Below, piece after piece: positions 45,154-54,578 of a stretch of 64,000 bases of DNA. A program made the position numbers and the translations under genes. The DNA comes from Spirosoma endbachense (GTDB lineage Bacteria > Bacteroidota > Bacteroidia > Cytophagales > Spirosomataceae). Every line of letters starts with the position of its first letter. The first letter of the stretch is position 1. The stretch lies in NCBI RefSeq assembly GCF_010233585.1, contig NZ_CP045997.1:2684069-2748068 (forward strand), written 5' to 3'. Under the pieces are notes generated by a model that saw only the letters and a program-made list of their open reading frames with translations, was not told the origin of the DNA and made no database searches.

Positions 45154-48100
45154 TTGAAACCAGAAGAATTGCTCGGCCTGTATGCCGACGATAGTTATAT
45201 AAAACTGCTAGCCGAACCCTTCAGTCATAAGCCAACAAGCGAGCCGCAACGCTTGCAGATCAAAGGTCTGGCAGGGAGTCTGGATGCCGTATTAGCCTCA
45301 TCCATCTATAAATCGGTTGGTGGCAATCACTTGTATATCCTGACTGACCGGGACGAAGCCGCTTATTTTTTCAACGATTTGCAAAATCTGCTTGGACGTG
45401 AGGTGTTGCTATTCCCGATGTCATACAAGAAACCCTATCAGTATGAAGAGGTCGAGAATGCGAATGTACTGATGCGGGCTGAAGTCCTGAATAAGCTCAA
45501 TCCGGCTCCGAAGGATGGACTACTGATGGTGACCTATCCGGAAGCGCTGTCGGAGAAAGTTATAAATAAGCGATCGTTGCAGGCCAACACACTGACCATC
45601 CGGGTAGGAGAGAAGCTGGATACCAGTTTTGTTGCAGAACTACTTAACGATTACGAGTTTGAAAAAACGGACTTTGTATATGAAGCTGGTCAGTTTTCGG
45701 TGCGTGGGGGAATCATTGATGTGTTTTCATTTGCCAGCGAGTTTCCGTTTCGGATTGACTTATTCGACGACGAGGTCGAAAGTATCCGCAAATTCAATCC
45801 TGAGTCACAGCTTTCTACCGATCCCGTCGACTTCATCAATATTATTCCCAATATTCAAACTAAGCTCACCCAGGAAACCCGCGAACCTTTTTTCGATTTC
45901 CTGCCTGAAGGCACGACTATCTGGGCAAAAGATGCTGAGTTTACGCTCGAAATCATCGAGAAATGCTTTGAAAAAGCTGAACAGAGTTTCGCGACAGTTC
46001 TGGCAAACAGCGGAGGAATTCAGATTGTAGCTGACCCTGGTGACCTGTTTGAAACCCGCCGAACGTTTTTAAATGAACTAAAAACGTTCCGCACGGTTGA
46101 GTTTGGCCGTAAATTCTACTTCAAAACCGAAGGCAGACAGCAGTATAGCTCCAAACCGCAACCGTCGTTTAACAAAGATTTTAAACGATTGGTCGATGTA
46201 CTGGGCGAAAATCAGTCAAAGGGTTTTACCAATATCATTGCAGCCGAATCATTCAAACAACTCGACCGCCTTCGGACCATTTTTGAGGAACTTGACCCAT
46301 TCGTGAAGTTTCAGCCAATGAGTGTTGGTTTGCGTGAGGGATTTATTGATGAGGCACTTAAAATCGCATGCTTCACAGATCACCAGATTTTTGACCGCTA
46401 TTACAAATACCGTGTTCAGGACAAGTTTTCAAAGTCTAAGGCGCTGACCCTCCGCGAATTAAAGACACTTCAGCCGGGCGATTACGTTACCCACGTCGAT
46501 CATGGTATTGGCCGTTTTGCTGGTTTAGAGAAAGTAGACCATGCCGGGAATGAGCAGGAAGCGATTCGGCTCATTTACCGAGACAATGACATTCTGTTAG
46601 TCAGTATCCACAGTCTACACAAGATTGCGAAGTATAGTGGCAAGGAAGGCGGCCCGCCAACCATGAGTAAACTTGGTTCGCAGGAGTGGGAACAGAAAAA
46701 ATCGCGTGTCAGGAAGCAGGTAAAAGACATTGCCCGCGAACTGATTGCCCTATATGCCAAACGTAGAACCGCACCCGGTTATGCCTACAGTCGGGATAGT
46801 TTTTTGCAGGCTGAACTTGAATCATCCTTTTTATATGAGGACACGCCCGACCAGGCCAAAGCGACTAACGACGTTAAAGACGATATGGAACAGCCACACC
46901 CAATGGATCGGCTGGTCTGTGGTGATGTTGGTTTCGGCAAGACAGAAATTGCCATCCGTGCCGCTTTCAAGGCCGTTACGGACAACAAACAAGTAGCTGT
47001 GCTGGTGCCTACAACCATTCTGGCCATGCAGCACTTTAAGACGTTTAGTGAGCGAATGGCCGATTTCCCGGTAAAAATTGATTACATCAACCGATTCCGA
47101 ACAGCTGCCCAAACGAAAGAAATTCTGAAAGGTGTTAGCTCAGGCGAAATCGGTATTCTCATTGGAACCCATCGAATTGTCAATAAAGACATCAAATTCA
47201 AGGATTTAGGGCTTTTAGTGATTGATGAAGAGCAGAAATTTGGGGTTAAAACCAAAGATCGGCTGAAAGAAATGCGGGTTGAAGTAGACGTACTAACACT
47301 CACAGCTACGCCCATTCCGCGCACGCTCCATTTTTCGCTCATGGGTGCCCGCGACCTCTCGGTCATTGCTACGCCCCCGCCTAACCGCCAGCCGGTTACG
47401 ACAGAGGTACATCCGTTTAACGAAACGATCATCCGTGATGCGATCAGTTATGAAATTCGGCGTGGTGGCCAGGTTTTTTTTGTTCATAACCGGGTTAATG
47501 ATATCGAATCGATTGGGAATCTGATTCTGCGGCTTGTACCCGAAGCACGCATCGGCGTTGCGCATGGTCAAATGGATGGCGATAAGCTGGAACGGGTAAT
47601 GACGCGATTTATTGAGGGCGATTATGATGTATTGGTATCCACCAATATTATTGAGTCTGGACTGGATATTTCAAACGCCAATACGATTCTGATCAACAAT
47701 GCACATTACTTCGGCTTATCCGATCTCCACCAGATGCGCGGTAGGGTAGGGCGCTCTAACCGGAAAGCATTTTGTTACCTGCTTACGCCCCCACCCTCTG
47801 TTATGACGTCAGATGCCCGGAAACGCCTTCAGACACTTGAAGATTTTTCGGATTTGGGCGAAGGGTTCAAAATTGCCATGCGCGACCTCGACATTCGGGG
47901 TGCCGGAAATTTGCTGGGAGCCGAGCAAAGCGGCTTTGTGAACGATCTCGGTTTTGAGATGTATCATAAAATATTGGATGAAGCCGTTCAGGAGCTGCGC
48001 GAAAATGAATTTAAAGATCTGTTTGAGACGAAGCCTGGCGACTTGAGGCTGGCTCTGCCCGACACCGTCATTGAAACCGACCTGCAAGTCGTTATTCCTG

Positions 48101-48510
48101 AACGGTATGTCTCCAATATTTCTGAGCGACTGGCGCTTTATACCCGATTGGACAGTATCCAGAACACCGAAGAATTGCAGGCATTTCACCAGGAAATACT
48201 CGATCGCTTCGGTCCAATGCCGGAAGAGGTCGAAAATCTAATCAAATTGGTTAACGTTCGCTGGAAAGCCGAACGGTTGTACCTTGAAAAACTGACGCTT
48301 AAGAATAATATCCTTAAAGGCTACTTCGTTTCTAACGGGAATGATGACTTCTTCAAATCCGATCAGTTTGGCAAGGTAATTGAATACATTAAACGAAATC
48401 CGGCCCACTGTTCGTTGAAGGAATCGAAAAACCGCCTTGTTATTACGCACAACAACGTATACTCTGTTGAGCAGCTTAATGAAATAATGGGGAATTTAAC
48501 AAGTGAATAG
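45154..48510 (+). CDS. mfd: Transcription-repair coupling factor
   Basis: A 1118-residue DNA translocase of family length. N-terminal UvrB-like domains are followed by the RNA-polymerase-interacting domain (GDYVTHVDHGIGRFAGLEKV), the helicase motor with Walker A GDVGFGKTE and box DEEQ (VIDEEQKFG), motif GRVGRSNRKAFCYLL and the C-terminal regulatory domain. It removes stalled RNA polymerase and recruits UvrA. No ATG fits; TTG 45154 gives MKPEELLGLY, which matches the usual N-terminus, so a TTG start is likely. Confidence 0.95.
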   Translation: MKPEELLGLYADDSYIKLLAEPFSHKPTSEPQRLQIKGLAGSLDAVLASSIYKSVGGNHLYILTDRDEAAYFFNDLQNLLGREVLLFPMSYKKPYQYEEVENANVLMRAEVLNKLNPAPKDGLLMVTYPEALSEKVINKRSLQANTLTIRVGEKLDTSFVAELLNDYEFEKTDFVYEAGQFSVRGGIIDVFSFASEFPFRIDLFDDEVESIRKFNPESQLSTDPVDFINIIPNIQTKLTQETREPFFDFLPEGTTIWAKDAEFTLEIIEKCFEKAEQSFATVLANSGGIQIVADPGDLFETRRTFLNELKTFRTVEFGRKFYFKTEGRQQYSSKPQPSFNKDFKRLVDVLGENQSKGFTNIIAAESFKQLDRLRTIFEELDPFVKFQPMSVGLREGFIDEALKIACFTDHQIFDRYYKYRVQDKFSKSKALTLRELKTLQPGDYVTHVDHGIGRFAGLEKVDHAGNEQEAIRLIYRDNDILLVSIHSLHKIAKYSGKEGGPPTMSKLGSQEWEQKKSRVRKQVKDIARELIALYAKRRTAPGYAYSRDSFLQAELESSFLYEDTPDQAKATNDVKDDMEQPHPMDRLVCGDVGFGKTEIAIRAAFKAVTDNKQVAVLVPTTILAMQHFKTFSERMADFPVKIDYINRFRTAAQTKEILKGVSSGEIGILIGTHRIVNKDIKFKDLGLLVIDEEQKFGVKTKDRLKEMRVEVDVLTLTATPIPRTLHFSLMGARDLSVIATPPPNRQPVTTEVHPFNETIIRDAISYEIRRGGQVFFVHNRVNDIESIGNLILRLVPEARIGVAHGQMDGDKLERVMTRFIEGDYDVLVSTNIIESGLDISNANTILINNAHYFGLSDLHQMRGRVGRSNRKAFCYLLTPPPSVMTSDARKRLQTLEDFSDLGEGFKIAMRDLDIRGAGNLLGAEQSGFVNDLGFEMYHKILDEAVQELRENEFKDLFETKPGDLRLALPDTVIETDLQVVIPERYVSNISERLALYTRLDSIQNTEELQAFHQEILDRFGPMPEEVENLIKLVNVRWKAERLYLEKLTLKNNILKGYFVSNGNDDFFKSDQFGKVIEYIKRNPAHCSLKESKNRLVITHNNVYSVEQLNEIMGNLTSE

Positions 48511-48606
48511 TAGCAAAAGAGAGAGGTAAGACCAGATAAAAGACGTATAATCAATCAAATAATCCGAAAGTCTTTCATCGTGTGTCTTAAATCCTTTATC
48601 TTAAAT

Positions 48607-48614
48607 TATTTTTG
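48607..48614 (+). promoter_or_regulatory. -7 element upstream of gldJ
   Basis: TATTTTTG matches TAnnTTTG; TGTG at 48581-48584 is a weak -33 element, 22 bp upstream. ATG lies 27 bp downstream. Confidence 0.45.
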
Positions 48615-48641
48615 CACCTACGTTTTACACAAAATAGAGCA

Positions 48642-49901
48642 ATGATTCAAAAGTATCACCTGCAACGAGTGGCTTATGTGCTGCTGGCAATGGCGGCCCT
48701 TGCATCTTGTAAGTCCAAGCACCCGACCAGCGTGCAGCCAGGGAAGAAGAGTACGGCGACGGGGATTGCTTACAACCAGAAAGACGGTTTTCAGGTAAAG
48801 AAATTTGCGGGACAGAAAGCTGGTCCAAACCTCGTTTTTGTTGAAGGTGGCCGGTTCACGATGGGTGCTCTCGAAGAAGATGTAATGAATAGCCGCGATA
48901 ACCGGGAGCGCACAGTGTCGATCCAGTCTTTTTATATGGATGAGACTGAGATCGCAAACGTTCACTATCTCGAATATTTGAACGCAATCACGCGCGATTC
49001 TTCGGAAGAAGTAGTAAAAGCAGCATTGCCTGATACGACTGTTTGGGCAAACCCGCTCTCGTTCAACGATTCGTACGTTACCCAATATCTTCGCTATCCA
49101 GCTTTCCGATATTATCCAGTTGTGGGTGTGTCGTGGGTACAGGCTAGTGATTACGCTGTTTGGCGGTCGAATGCCGTCAATAACGAACTGGCAAAAGGTG
49201 GAACCAAGAAAAAAGGGGGCGGTTTCTCGCTGAAGCGTAAATCAAAAAAAGAAGCAGAACCTGCACTTGCTGAAGCAACTGCATCGACAGCTCCGCCAAA
49301 ACCAAGCCTGGAAAGTGGCATGGTGCTGCCCGATTATCGGTTACCAACCGAAGCCGAGTGGGAATATGCTGCCAAAGCCCTGATTGGAACGCAATACATG
49401 GACGAGAATCAAATTAATCAGCGGATTTACCCCTGGGATGGTTCTTCGGTCCGGAATCCAAAGAAAGGCCGCAAACAGGGCCAGATGCTGGCTAACTTCA
49501 AGCGTGGACGCGGTGACTATGCCGGTATTGCTGGCCGCTCAAACGATGGTGCTATTATCACAGCTGAGATTTATTCTTATCCAGCCAATGATTTTGGGCT
49601 CTACAACATGGCCGGTAACGTAAACGAATGGGTATACGACGTTTATCGTCCGCTATCCTATCAGGATGTAAATGACCTGAACCCGATTCGCCGGAACGGC
49701 TATATGGATGAGGCCAAGAATTACGACTCCAAGAATAAGCAGTCGTTGATTGATGACAAACTAAGAGTTTATAAAGGCGGTTCGTGGAACGACGTTGCCT
49801 ATTGGCTATCACCAGGGACTCGCCGATTCCTGGATCAGGATTCAGCTACTGCAATGATTGGTTTCCGCTGTGCTATGATCGGTGTTGGCCGAAACAAATA
49901 A
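48642..49901 (+). CDS. gldJ: Gliding motility lipoprotein GldJ
   Basis: 419 residues from ATG 48642 with lipobox ALASC (Cys23). The body is a formylglycine-generating-enzyme-like (SUMF1) fold: FVEGGRFTMGALEEDVM, SFYMDETEIANVHYLEYL, YPVVGVSWVQASDYAVW, LPTEAEWEYAAKAL, NMAGNVNEWVYDVYR and IGFRCAM. The YLRYPAFRYYPVVGVSWVQA region resembles GldJ of Flavobacterium more than GldK. GldJ is needed for gliding and for stability of the type IX secretion machinery. A Lys-rich insert is present around 190-225. No other gld gene is adjacent. Confidence 0.82.
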   Translation: MIQKYHLQRVAYVLLAMAALASCKSKHPTSVQPGKKSTATGIAYNQKDGFQVKKFAGQKAGPNLVFVEGGRFTMGALEEDVMNSRDNRERTVSIQSFYMDETEIANVHYLEYLNAITRDSSEEVVKAALPDTTVWANPLSFNDSYVTQYLRYPAFRYYPVVGVSWVQASDYAVWRSNAVNNELAKGGTKKKGGGFSLKRKSKKEAEPALAEATASTAPPKPSLESGMVLPDYRLPTEAEWEYAAKALIGTQYMDENQINQRIYPWDGSSVRNPKKGRKQGQMLANFKRGRGDYAGIAGRSNDGAIITAEIYSYPANDFGLYNMAGNVNEWVYDVYRPLSYQDVNDLNPIRRNGYMDEAKNYDSKNKQSLIDDKLRVYKGGSWNDVAYWLSPGTRRFLDQDSATAMIGFRCAMIGVGRNK

Positions 49902-49922
49902 ACAGACAACTTACCAAATAGT

Positions 49923-49957
49923 AAGGCGGTCATTCAGCAATGGATGGCCGCTTTTTT
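49923..49957. terminator. Intrinsic terminator after gldJ
   Basis: AAGGCGGTCAT / ATGGCCGCTT arms with one G-U pair, then T-run. Confidence 0.7.
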
Positions 49958-49984
49958 GTTGATAGTCTCTGAAAACAGTTCTAG

Positions 49985-50692
49985 TTAACGCGTCGTCGCA
50001 AGAGTCAATACCCCAACTGATTTACAACCAGCTCGTAACAACTCAATTGCACAGGCTTCTATAGTCGATCCCGTCGTTAATACATCATCGACAATAACGA
50101 TATTTTTCCCTTCAATTTCTTCTGGATTTGGTACGGCAAATACTGTTTTTACGTTTTCCCATCGTTCCAGACGATTCTTCCGGGTTTGTGATTCTTTAAA
50201 CCGTTTCCGAATAAGTATATCGGTTCTGGCAGGAACGTTAAGTGCTTCAGAAAGTCCTTCGGCAATCCAATCGGCCTGATTATAACCCCGTTGTTGTAAG
50301 CGACTCTTATGCAACGGAACACCAATTATTACGTCTATTTCTTTTATCAGTTCACTTTCCGATTTGAGTTGATAACCGTACCAGCCAGCTATTTCTTTTG
50401 CAGCTTCTTTTTGGCCTTTATATTTAATCTGATGGATTAGTTTTTGTACTGTACCAGCCTTTGAGTAGAGGACAAAAGAAGCCACAAAATGTATAGGGAC
50501 TTTTCCGGCGAACTTATTGAGGAGATTTTGATCATAGGGCAGACGATGTTGATTTGTTTCTGGTAAGTTAATTCGGCAGTGTGTACAAAGTAACTTTTCG
50601 TTATCACCCAAAGACCGGCTACAACCGAGACAGAGCACAGGAAAAAGCAGGTCCGTAAAGTCAGCTACAAGCGTCCGAATAAACCGAAACAT
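49985..50692 (-). CDS. ComF-family phosphoribosyltransferase-like protein
   Basis: A 235-residue protein with an N-terminal zinc ribbon (Cys21, Cys24, Cys36, Cys39) and a type I phosphoribosyltransferase fold with the PRPP-binding IVIVDDVLTTGSTIEACA. Typical ComF length. ComF homologues take part in DNA uptake; the biochemical reaction is not settled. It is divergent from the 50759 gene with 66 bp between. Confidence 0.9.
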   Translation of the reverse strand: MFRFIRTLVADFTDLLFPVLCLGCSRSLGDNEKLLCTHCRINLPETNQHRLPYDQNLLNKFAGKVPIHFVASFVLYSKAGTVQKLIHQIKYKGQKEAAKEIAGWYGYQLKSESELIKEIDVIIGVPLHKSRLQQRGYNQADWIAEGLSEALNVPARTDILIRKRFKESQTRKNRLERWENVKTVFAVPNPEEIEGKNIVIVDDVLTTGSTIEACAIELLRAGCKSVGVLTLATTR

Positions 50693-50758
50693 GGTGATTG
50701 TTCGTTAGTTAAAAGAAATCGTTGTAAATTAGAGAGAACAATAACTGCCTAGATTGTT

Positions 50759-51103
50759 GTGGATATAAAAAATATAAATGAGGCTTGGGATGAGCTGCTT
50801 AACCAACTCGAAATTTTGGTTGGCAAGCGCCCCGTAGACCTCAACGCCGTATTGTTTTTGATTGGCGTACAAGAGCTGGGGAAGGGCCCCCGACGATTTT
50901 CGAAAGAAGTAAAACAGGACTTAATGCACATTGCTGTTTGTCGGGTTTTGAGCCAGTCAGGTTATTATACCTTCGAGGGTTATGACAAAGATGGCTGGCC
51001 ACAATGGACATTGATGAAGCCAATTCCGCATGCTGATTTATTAACGCAAGAGATTTTTTTGAAAGAACATGTGATTTCCTACTTCCAGTCTGAACTAGTT
51101 TAA
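50759..51103 (+). CDS. Conserved hypothetical protein, GTG start
   Basis: A 114-residue soluble protein (MDIKNINEAWDELLNQLEIL) with a helical N-terminus, a LFLIGVQELGKGPRRFSKEVKQ centre and a YTFEGYDKDGWPQWTL segment. No ATG fits the frame; GTG 50759 is the only reasonable start. I recall similar uncharacterised proteins in Cytophagales but cannot name a domain. It is 19 bp upstream of the DUF4175 gene and probably in its operon. Confidence 0.7.
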   Translation: MDIKNINEAWDELLNQLEILVGKRPVDLNAVLFLIGVQELGKGPRRFSKEVKQDLMHIAVCRVLSQSGYYTFEGYDKDGWPQWTLMKPIPHADLLTQEIFLKEHVISYFQSELV

Positions 51104-51122
51104 CCGCTCAACCTGAATACCT

Positions 51123-54100
51123 ATGCACTCGTCAAACTCTTACACGATGTTAGTGCAACGCATTGAAGAATACAAAAAACGCTACTTCCAGAATCAATTG
51201 GTCAAAGGCGTTTTATTCTTTGTTGCCTTGCTTGGAAGTGGATACTTACTTATCAATACCGCCGAATTCATCGGGCGATTCAACTCGGTAGGTCGAGGAA
51301 TCTTATTTTTCGGCTTTCTGCTGACTGTACTTGCGGGTTTATACATGCTCGTGGTACGGCCACTTATGAGCCTATATGGGCTTAATAAACCATTGTCGAA
51401 CGATGAAGCTGCCCGACAAATCGGGCTCTATTTCCCTGAGGTAGGGGATAAGCTGCTGAATACATTACAGCTTCAGCGTATCTCCTCTGATCAAAGTGAT
51501 TTGCTTCAGGCAAGTTTGAATCAGCGCTCGCAACAGTTGCTAATTAATCGTTTTGCCAATGCGATTCAGATTAGCCGGAACCGGCAGTTTTTGAAATATG
51601 CAATACCACCGCTTGCCCTGATCTTATTGATACTGTTGATAAACCCTACCTTTTTTACAAACTCTTCGACGCGTTTGGTAAATTATAATGAAGAGTTTGT
51701 AGAAGAAGCTCCTTTTCAATTTGTTATTCAAAACAAATCGATGAAGGCATTCCGAAATGAAGACTTTCCGCTTTCTGTTAAATTAAAGGGCGATGCATTG
51801 CCTCAGGCAGTTTATGTAGTAACAAACGGCACTCGCTTTAAACTTGATCAGAAAGGAGATCGGTTTACCTATAATTTTGATAACCTCCAGAGAGATCTGA
51901 ACTTTCATTTAGAAGCATCGGGTTTTAACTCTCCTGCCTACAAAATTTCTCTCATTGATCGGCCTGCTGTCCTTTCGTTCAACGTAAGACTCGATTATCC
52001 TGCTTACTTGAATAAGCCTACCGAACAACTAGCTAATGTTGGAAATCTGCTTGTCCCCCAAGGAACGGTAGTTAACTGGGAGTTTGCCGCTGACCATACA
52101 GACTCACTTTTATTACGGTTTAATACCGATACAAAAGCGACACCGGCACGGTTGGCTGAGGCCAATACATTTACTGTGAATCGGCGATTGATGCAAAATG
52201 CCACTTATACAGTCTCGTTAAAAAATGGACAGATTGCAACCCCGTCAACCATTCAGTACAATGTTCAGGTTATTCCTGATCGTTTTCCACAAATTTCCGT
52301 TGACCGCATTCAGGACACGGTAACCTACAATTATATCGCGTTATCCGGTCTGGTTTCAGATGATTACGGGTTTTCAAAAATGCGATTGAATTATAAGATC
52401 ACTCGTAACGGGAAGGCCTCACCCCAGTACAGTAAAGACATCCCCGTTAACCGGTCAACAACCTCACAGAACTTTGTTTATAACTGGTCGCTCGACAGCT
52501 TAAAGCTTGGTCAGGAGGATCGCCTGGAATACTTTGTTCAGGTGTGGGATAATGATGGTGTGAACGGTCCTAAATCAAGTCGTTCAAATCAGCTGAATTT
52601 TGTTATACCCTCTAACGCTGAGATTCAGAAGCAGGTCGATCAGTCGGCCGAGAAAACCGAGCAACAGATCGATAATGCGTTAAGCAAAACCCAGGCAATC
52701 AAAAAAGAGCTGACTGCCATGGAAGATAGAATGCGCACGAAAAAGTCCTCTGACTTCCAGGACAAAAAACAGTTGCAGGACATTCTTCAGAAGCGAGAAG
52801 AATTGATGAAAGAGGTTCAGAAACTGCAGGAACAATTCCAGAAGACGAACGACACGCAACAGCGTTTTGCTGAGAAAAATCAGGAAATGCAGGATAAAAT
52901 GCAGCAGTTGCAAAAACTCTTCAATGAGTTGCTCGACCCGGAATCGAAGCAATTATATGAGCAGTTGAAGCAGTTACTAGAGCGTAAACAAGATGAGAAA
53001 GCGTCTGAAATGCTTGATAAATTAAGCCGGAAAGAACGTAATCTGGAGCGCGACCTAGATCGGGCCCTGAAGCTCTTCAAGCAAATGCAGTTGGAGCAAA
53101 AGGTTAATAATATTGCTGAGAATCTGGAAAAACAGGCCAATGAATTAGACAAGCAAGCCGAAGAAAACGCGAAGAAAAATGAGACTTCTGAGGACCAGCA
53201 CAAACAACAGGAAAAGTCTCAGGAAGATTTTAAGAACACAGAAGAGCAACTAAAGGAGCTGGAAAAACAAGCAGAGAAAGACGATCTCAATAAACCAGAA
53301 TCTTCGGAGCAGGATCAAAAGGAGATTGAGAAAGAAATGGAAGAGGCTATGAAGCAGATGAAGCAAAACCAGGGTAAGAAAGCAGCTTCATCGCAGAGTA
53401 AATCGGCCAAATCGATGCGTCAGATGAGTAAGCAAATGAAAGAGTCGATGGAATCATCGGAGATGCAGGAGATGCAGGAGAACATGGATGATCTTCGTAA
53501 TATCCTTGAAAACCTGATAACGCTGTCATTTGGTCAGGAGCGCGTCATGAAAGATTTTCGGGGTATGAGCCTTCAGGACCCTCGCGTTACAAAGCTTTCT
53601 CAGGAGCAGTTAAAGCTTCAGGATGATGCCAAAATCATTGAAGATAGTCTCAATGCACTGGCTAGTCGGGTTGTCCAAATTCAGTCGTTCGTTACCCGAG
53701 AGTTGACAAATATGAAGTCGTACATGGACGAAAGTGTCCAGCAGCTACGGGATCGTCGGCTAAGTATGGCCGCTTCCAAACAGCAGTTTGCCATGACATC
53801 TATTAATAATCTTGCCCTTATGCTGAGCGATGTATTGAAGAATATGCAACTGCAAATGAATGCTATGGCTATGCCCGGAAAGGGGAAAGGCGGCAAGAAA
53901 GGCGAGAATCCAAGTGGTATGGGTGAGATGCAAAAACAGCTTAACGCTAAAATGCAGCAACTCCAGAAAAGTGGCAAATCGGGTAGGGGATTGTCAGAAG
54001 AACTTTCTCAAATGGCTGCTGAGCAAGCTATGATTCGAAATATGCTCAAGAAATTAGAGGAGAGTTCAAAGGGAACAGAAGCGGGTAAGCAACAAGAAAA

Positions 54101-54425
54101 GCAGGTTAAAGATTTGATGGAAAAAATGGATGAAACCGAAACAGATTTAGTGAACAAGCGGGTGAATCCAAATACTATTAACCGTCAGAACGAAATTTTA
54201 ACCCGTTTACTTGAATCTGAAAAAGCGTTAAAACAACAGGAAGAAGATCCAAAACGACAAGCTGAAGCTGCCAAATCAACAAAGCATAGCACCCCTGCTT
54301 TCTTTGATTCTACCAATTTACAGAATAAGACCAAACAGGTAGAAGTACTTCGGTCAGTAACTCCCAACTATAATCTCTTCTATAAAAAAGAAGCGAACCA
54401 GTATTTGCAAAAAGTAAGTAAATAG
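51123..54425 (+). CDS. DUF4175-type large membrane protein
   Basis: An 1100-residue protein. Near the N-terminus are three hydrophobic segments (about residues 27-45, 57-80 and 157-175), followed by a beta-rich region of immunoglobulin-like repeats (about 190-480) and a very long Gln/Glu/Lys-rich helical part (about 490-900) with heptad-like repeats such as QKREELMKEVQKLQEQFQ. A Gly/Lys-rich stretch (GKGKGGKKGE) lies near 920. This matches the DUF4175 layout of Bacteroidota. Function unknown; the coiled coil suggests a structural role in the periplasm or envelope. Confidence 0.82.
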   Translation: MHSSNSYTMLVQRIEEYKKRYFQNQLVKGVLFFVALLGSGYLLINTAEFIGRFNSVGRGILFFGFLLTVLAGLYMLVVRPLMSLYGLNKPLSNDEAARQIGLYFPEVGDKLLNTLQLQRISSDQSDLLQASLNQRSQQLLINRFANAIQISRNRQFLKYAIPPLALILLILLINPTFFTNSSTRLVNYNEEFVEEAPFQFVIQNKSMKAFRNEDFPLSVKLKGDALPQAVYVVTNGTRFKLDQKGDRFTYNFDNLQRDLNFHLEASGFNSPAYKISLIDRPAVLSFNVRLDYPAYLNKPTEQLANVGNLLVPQGTVVNWEFAADHTDSLLLRFNTDTKATPARLAEANTFTVNRRLMQNATYTVSLKNGQIATPSTIQYNVQVIPDRFPQISVDRIQDTVTYNYIALSGLVSDDYGFSKMRLNYKITRNGKASPQYSKDIPVNRSTTSQNFVYNWSLDSLKLGQEDRLEYFVQVWDNDGVNGPKSSRSNQLNFVIPSNAEIQKQVDQSAEKTEQQIDNALSKTQAIKKELTAMEDRMRTKKSSDFQDKKQLQDILQKREELMKEVQKLQEQFQKTNDTQQRFAEKNQEMQDKMQQLQKLFNELLDPESKQLYEQLKQLLERKQDEKASEMLDKLSRKERNLERDLDRALKLFKQMQLEQKVNNIAENLEKQANELDKQAEENAKKNETSEDQHKQQEKSQEDFKNTEEQLKELEKQAEKDDLNKPESSEQDQKEIEKEMEEAMKQMKQNQGKKAASSQSKSAKSMRQMSKQMKESMESSEMQEMQENMDDLRNILENLITLSFGQERVMKDFRGMSLQDPRVTKLSQEQLKLQDDAKIIEDSLNALASRVVQIQSFVTRELTNMKSYMDESVQQLRDRRLSMAASKQQFAMTSINNLALMLSDVLKNMQLQMNAMAMPGKGKGGKKGENPSGMGEMQKQLNAKMQQLQKSGKSGRGLSEELSQMAAEQAMIRNMLKKLEESSKGTEAGKQQEKQVKDLMEKMDETETDLVNKRVNPNTINRQNEILTRLLESEKALKQQEEDPKRQAEAAKSTKHSTPAFFDSTNLQNKTKQVEVLRSVTPNYNLFYKKEANQYLQKVSK

Positions 54426-54440
54426 TTAAACTCATCTTTT

Positions 54441-54476
54441 AACCGTCAGTCTGGCACAAAGGCTGACGGTTTTTTG
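54441..54476 (+). terminator. Intrinsic terminator
   Basis: AACCGTCAG / CTGACGGTT arms with a 13-nt loop and T6 tail. Confidence 0.78.
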
Positions 54477-54541
54477 TTGCCTTACTATTAATCAACCTCA
54501 CGTTTTTCGCTTTTCAACAACTTTCATCAATTTTGTGAAAA

Positions 54542-54557
54542 GTTTCCACGTGAAACA
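54542..54557. promoter_or_regulatory. parS-like palindrome upstream of mnmG
   Basis: GTTTCCACGTGAAACA matches TGTTTCACGTGAAACA at 13 of 16 positions; the right half is perfect. It lies 22 bp before the mnmG ATG and about 3 kb from the predicted origin, the neighbourhood where ParB sites are normally found. Confidence 0.5.
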
Positions 54558-54578
54558 TTTTTCAAAAGTCTTCAAAAA

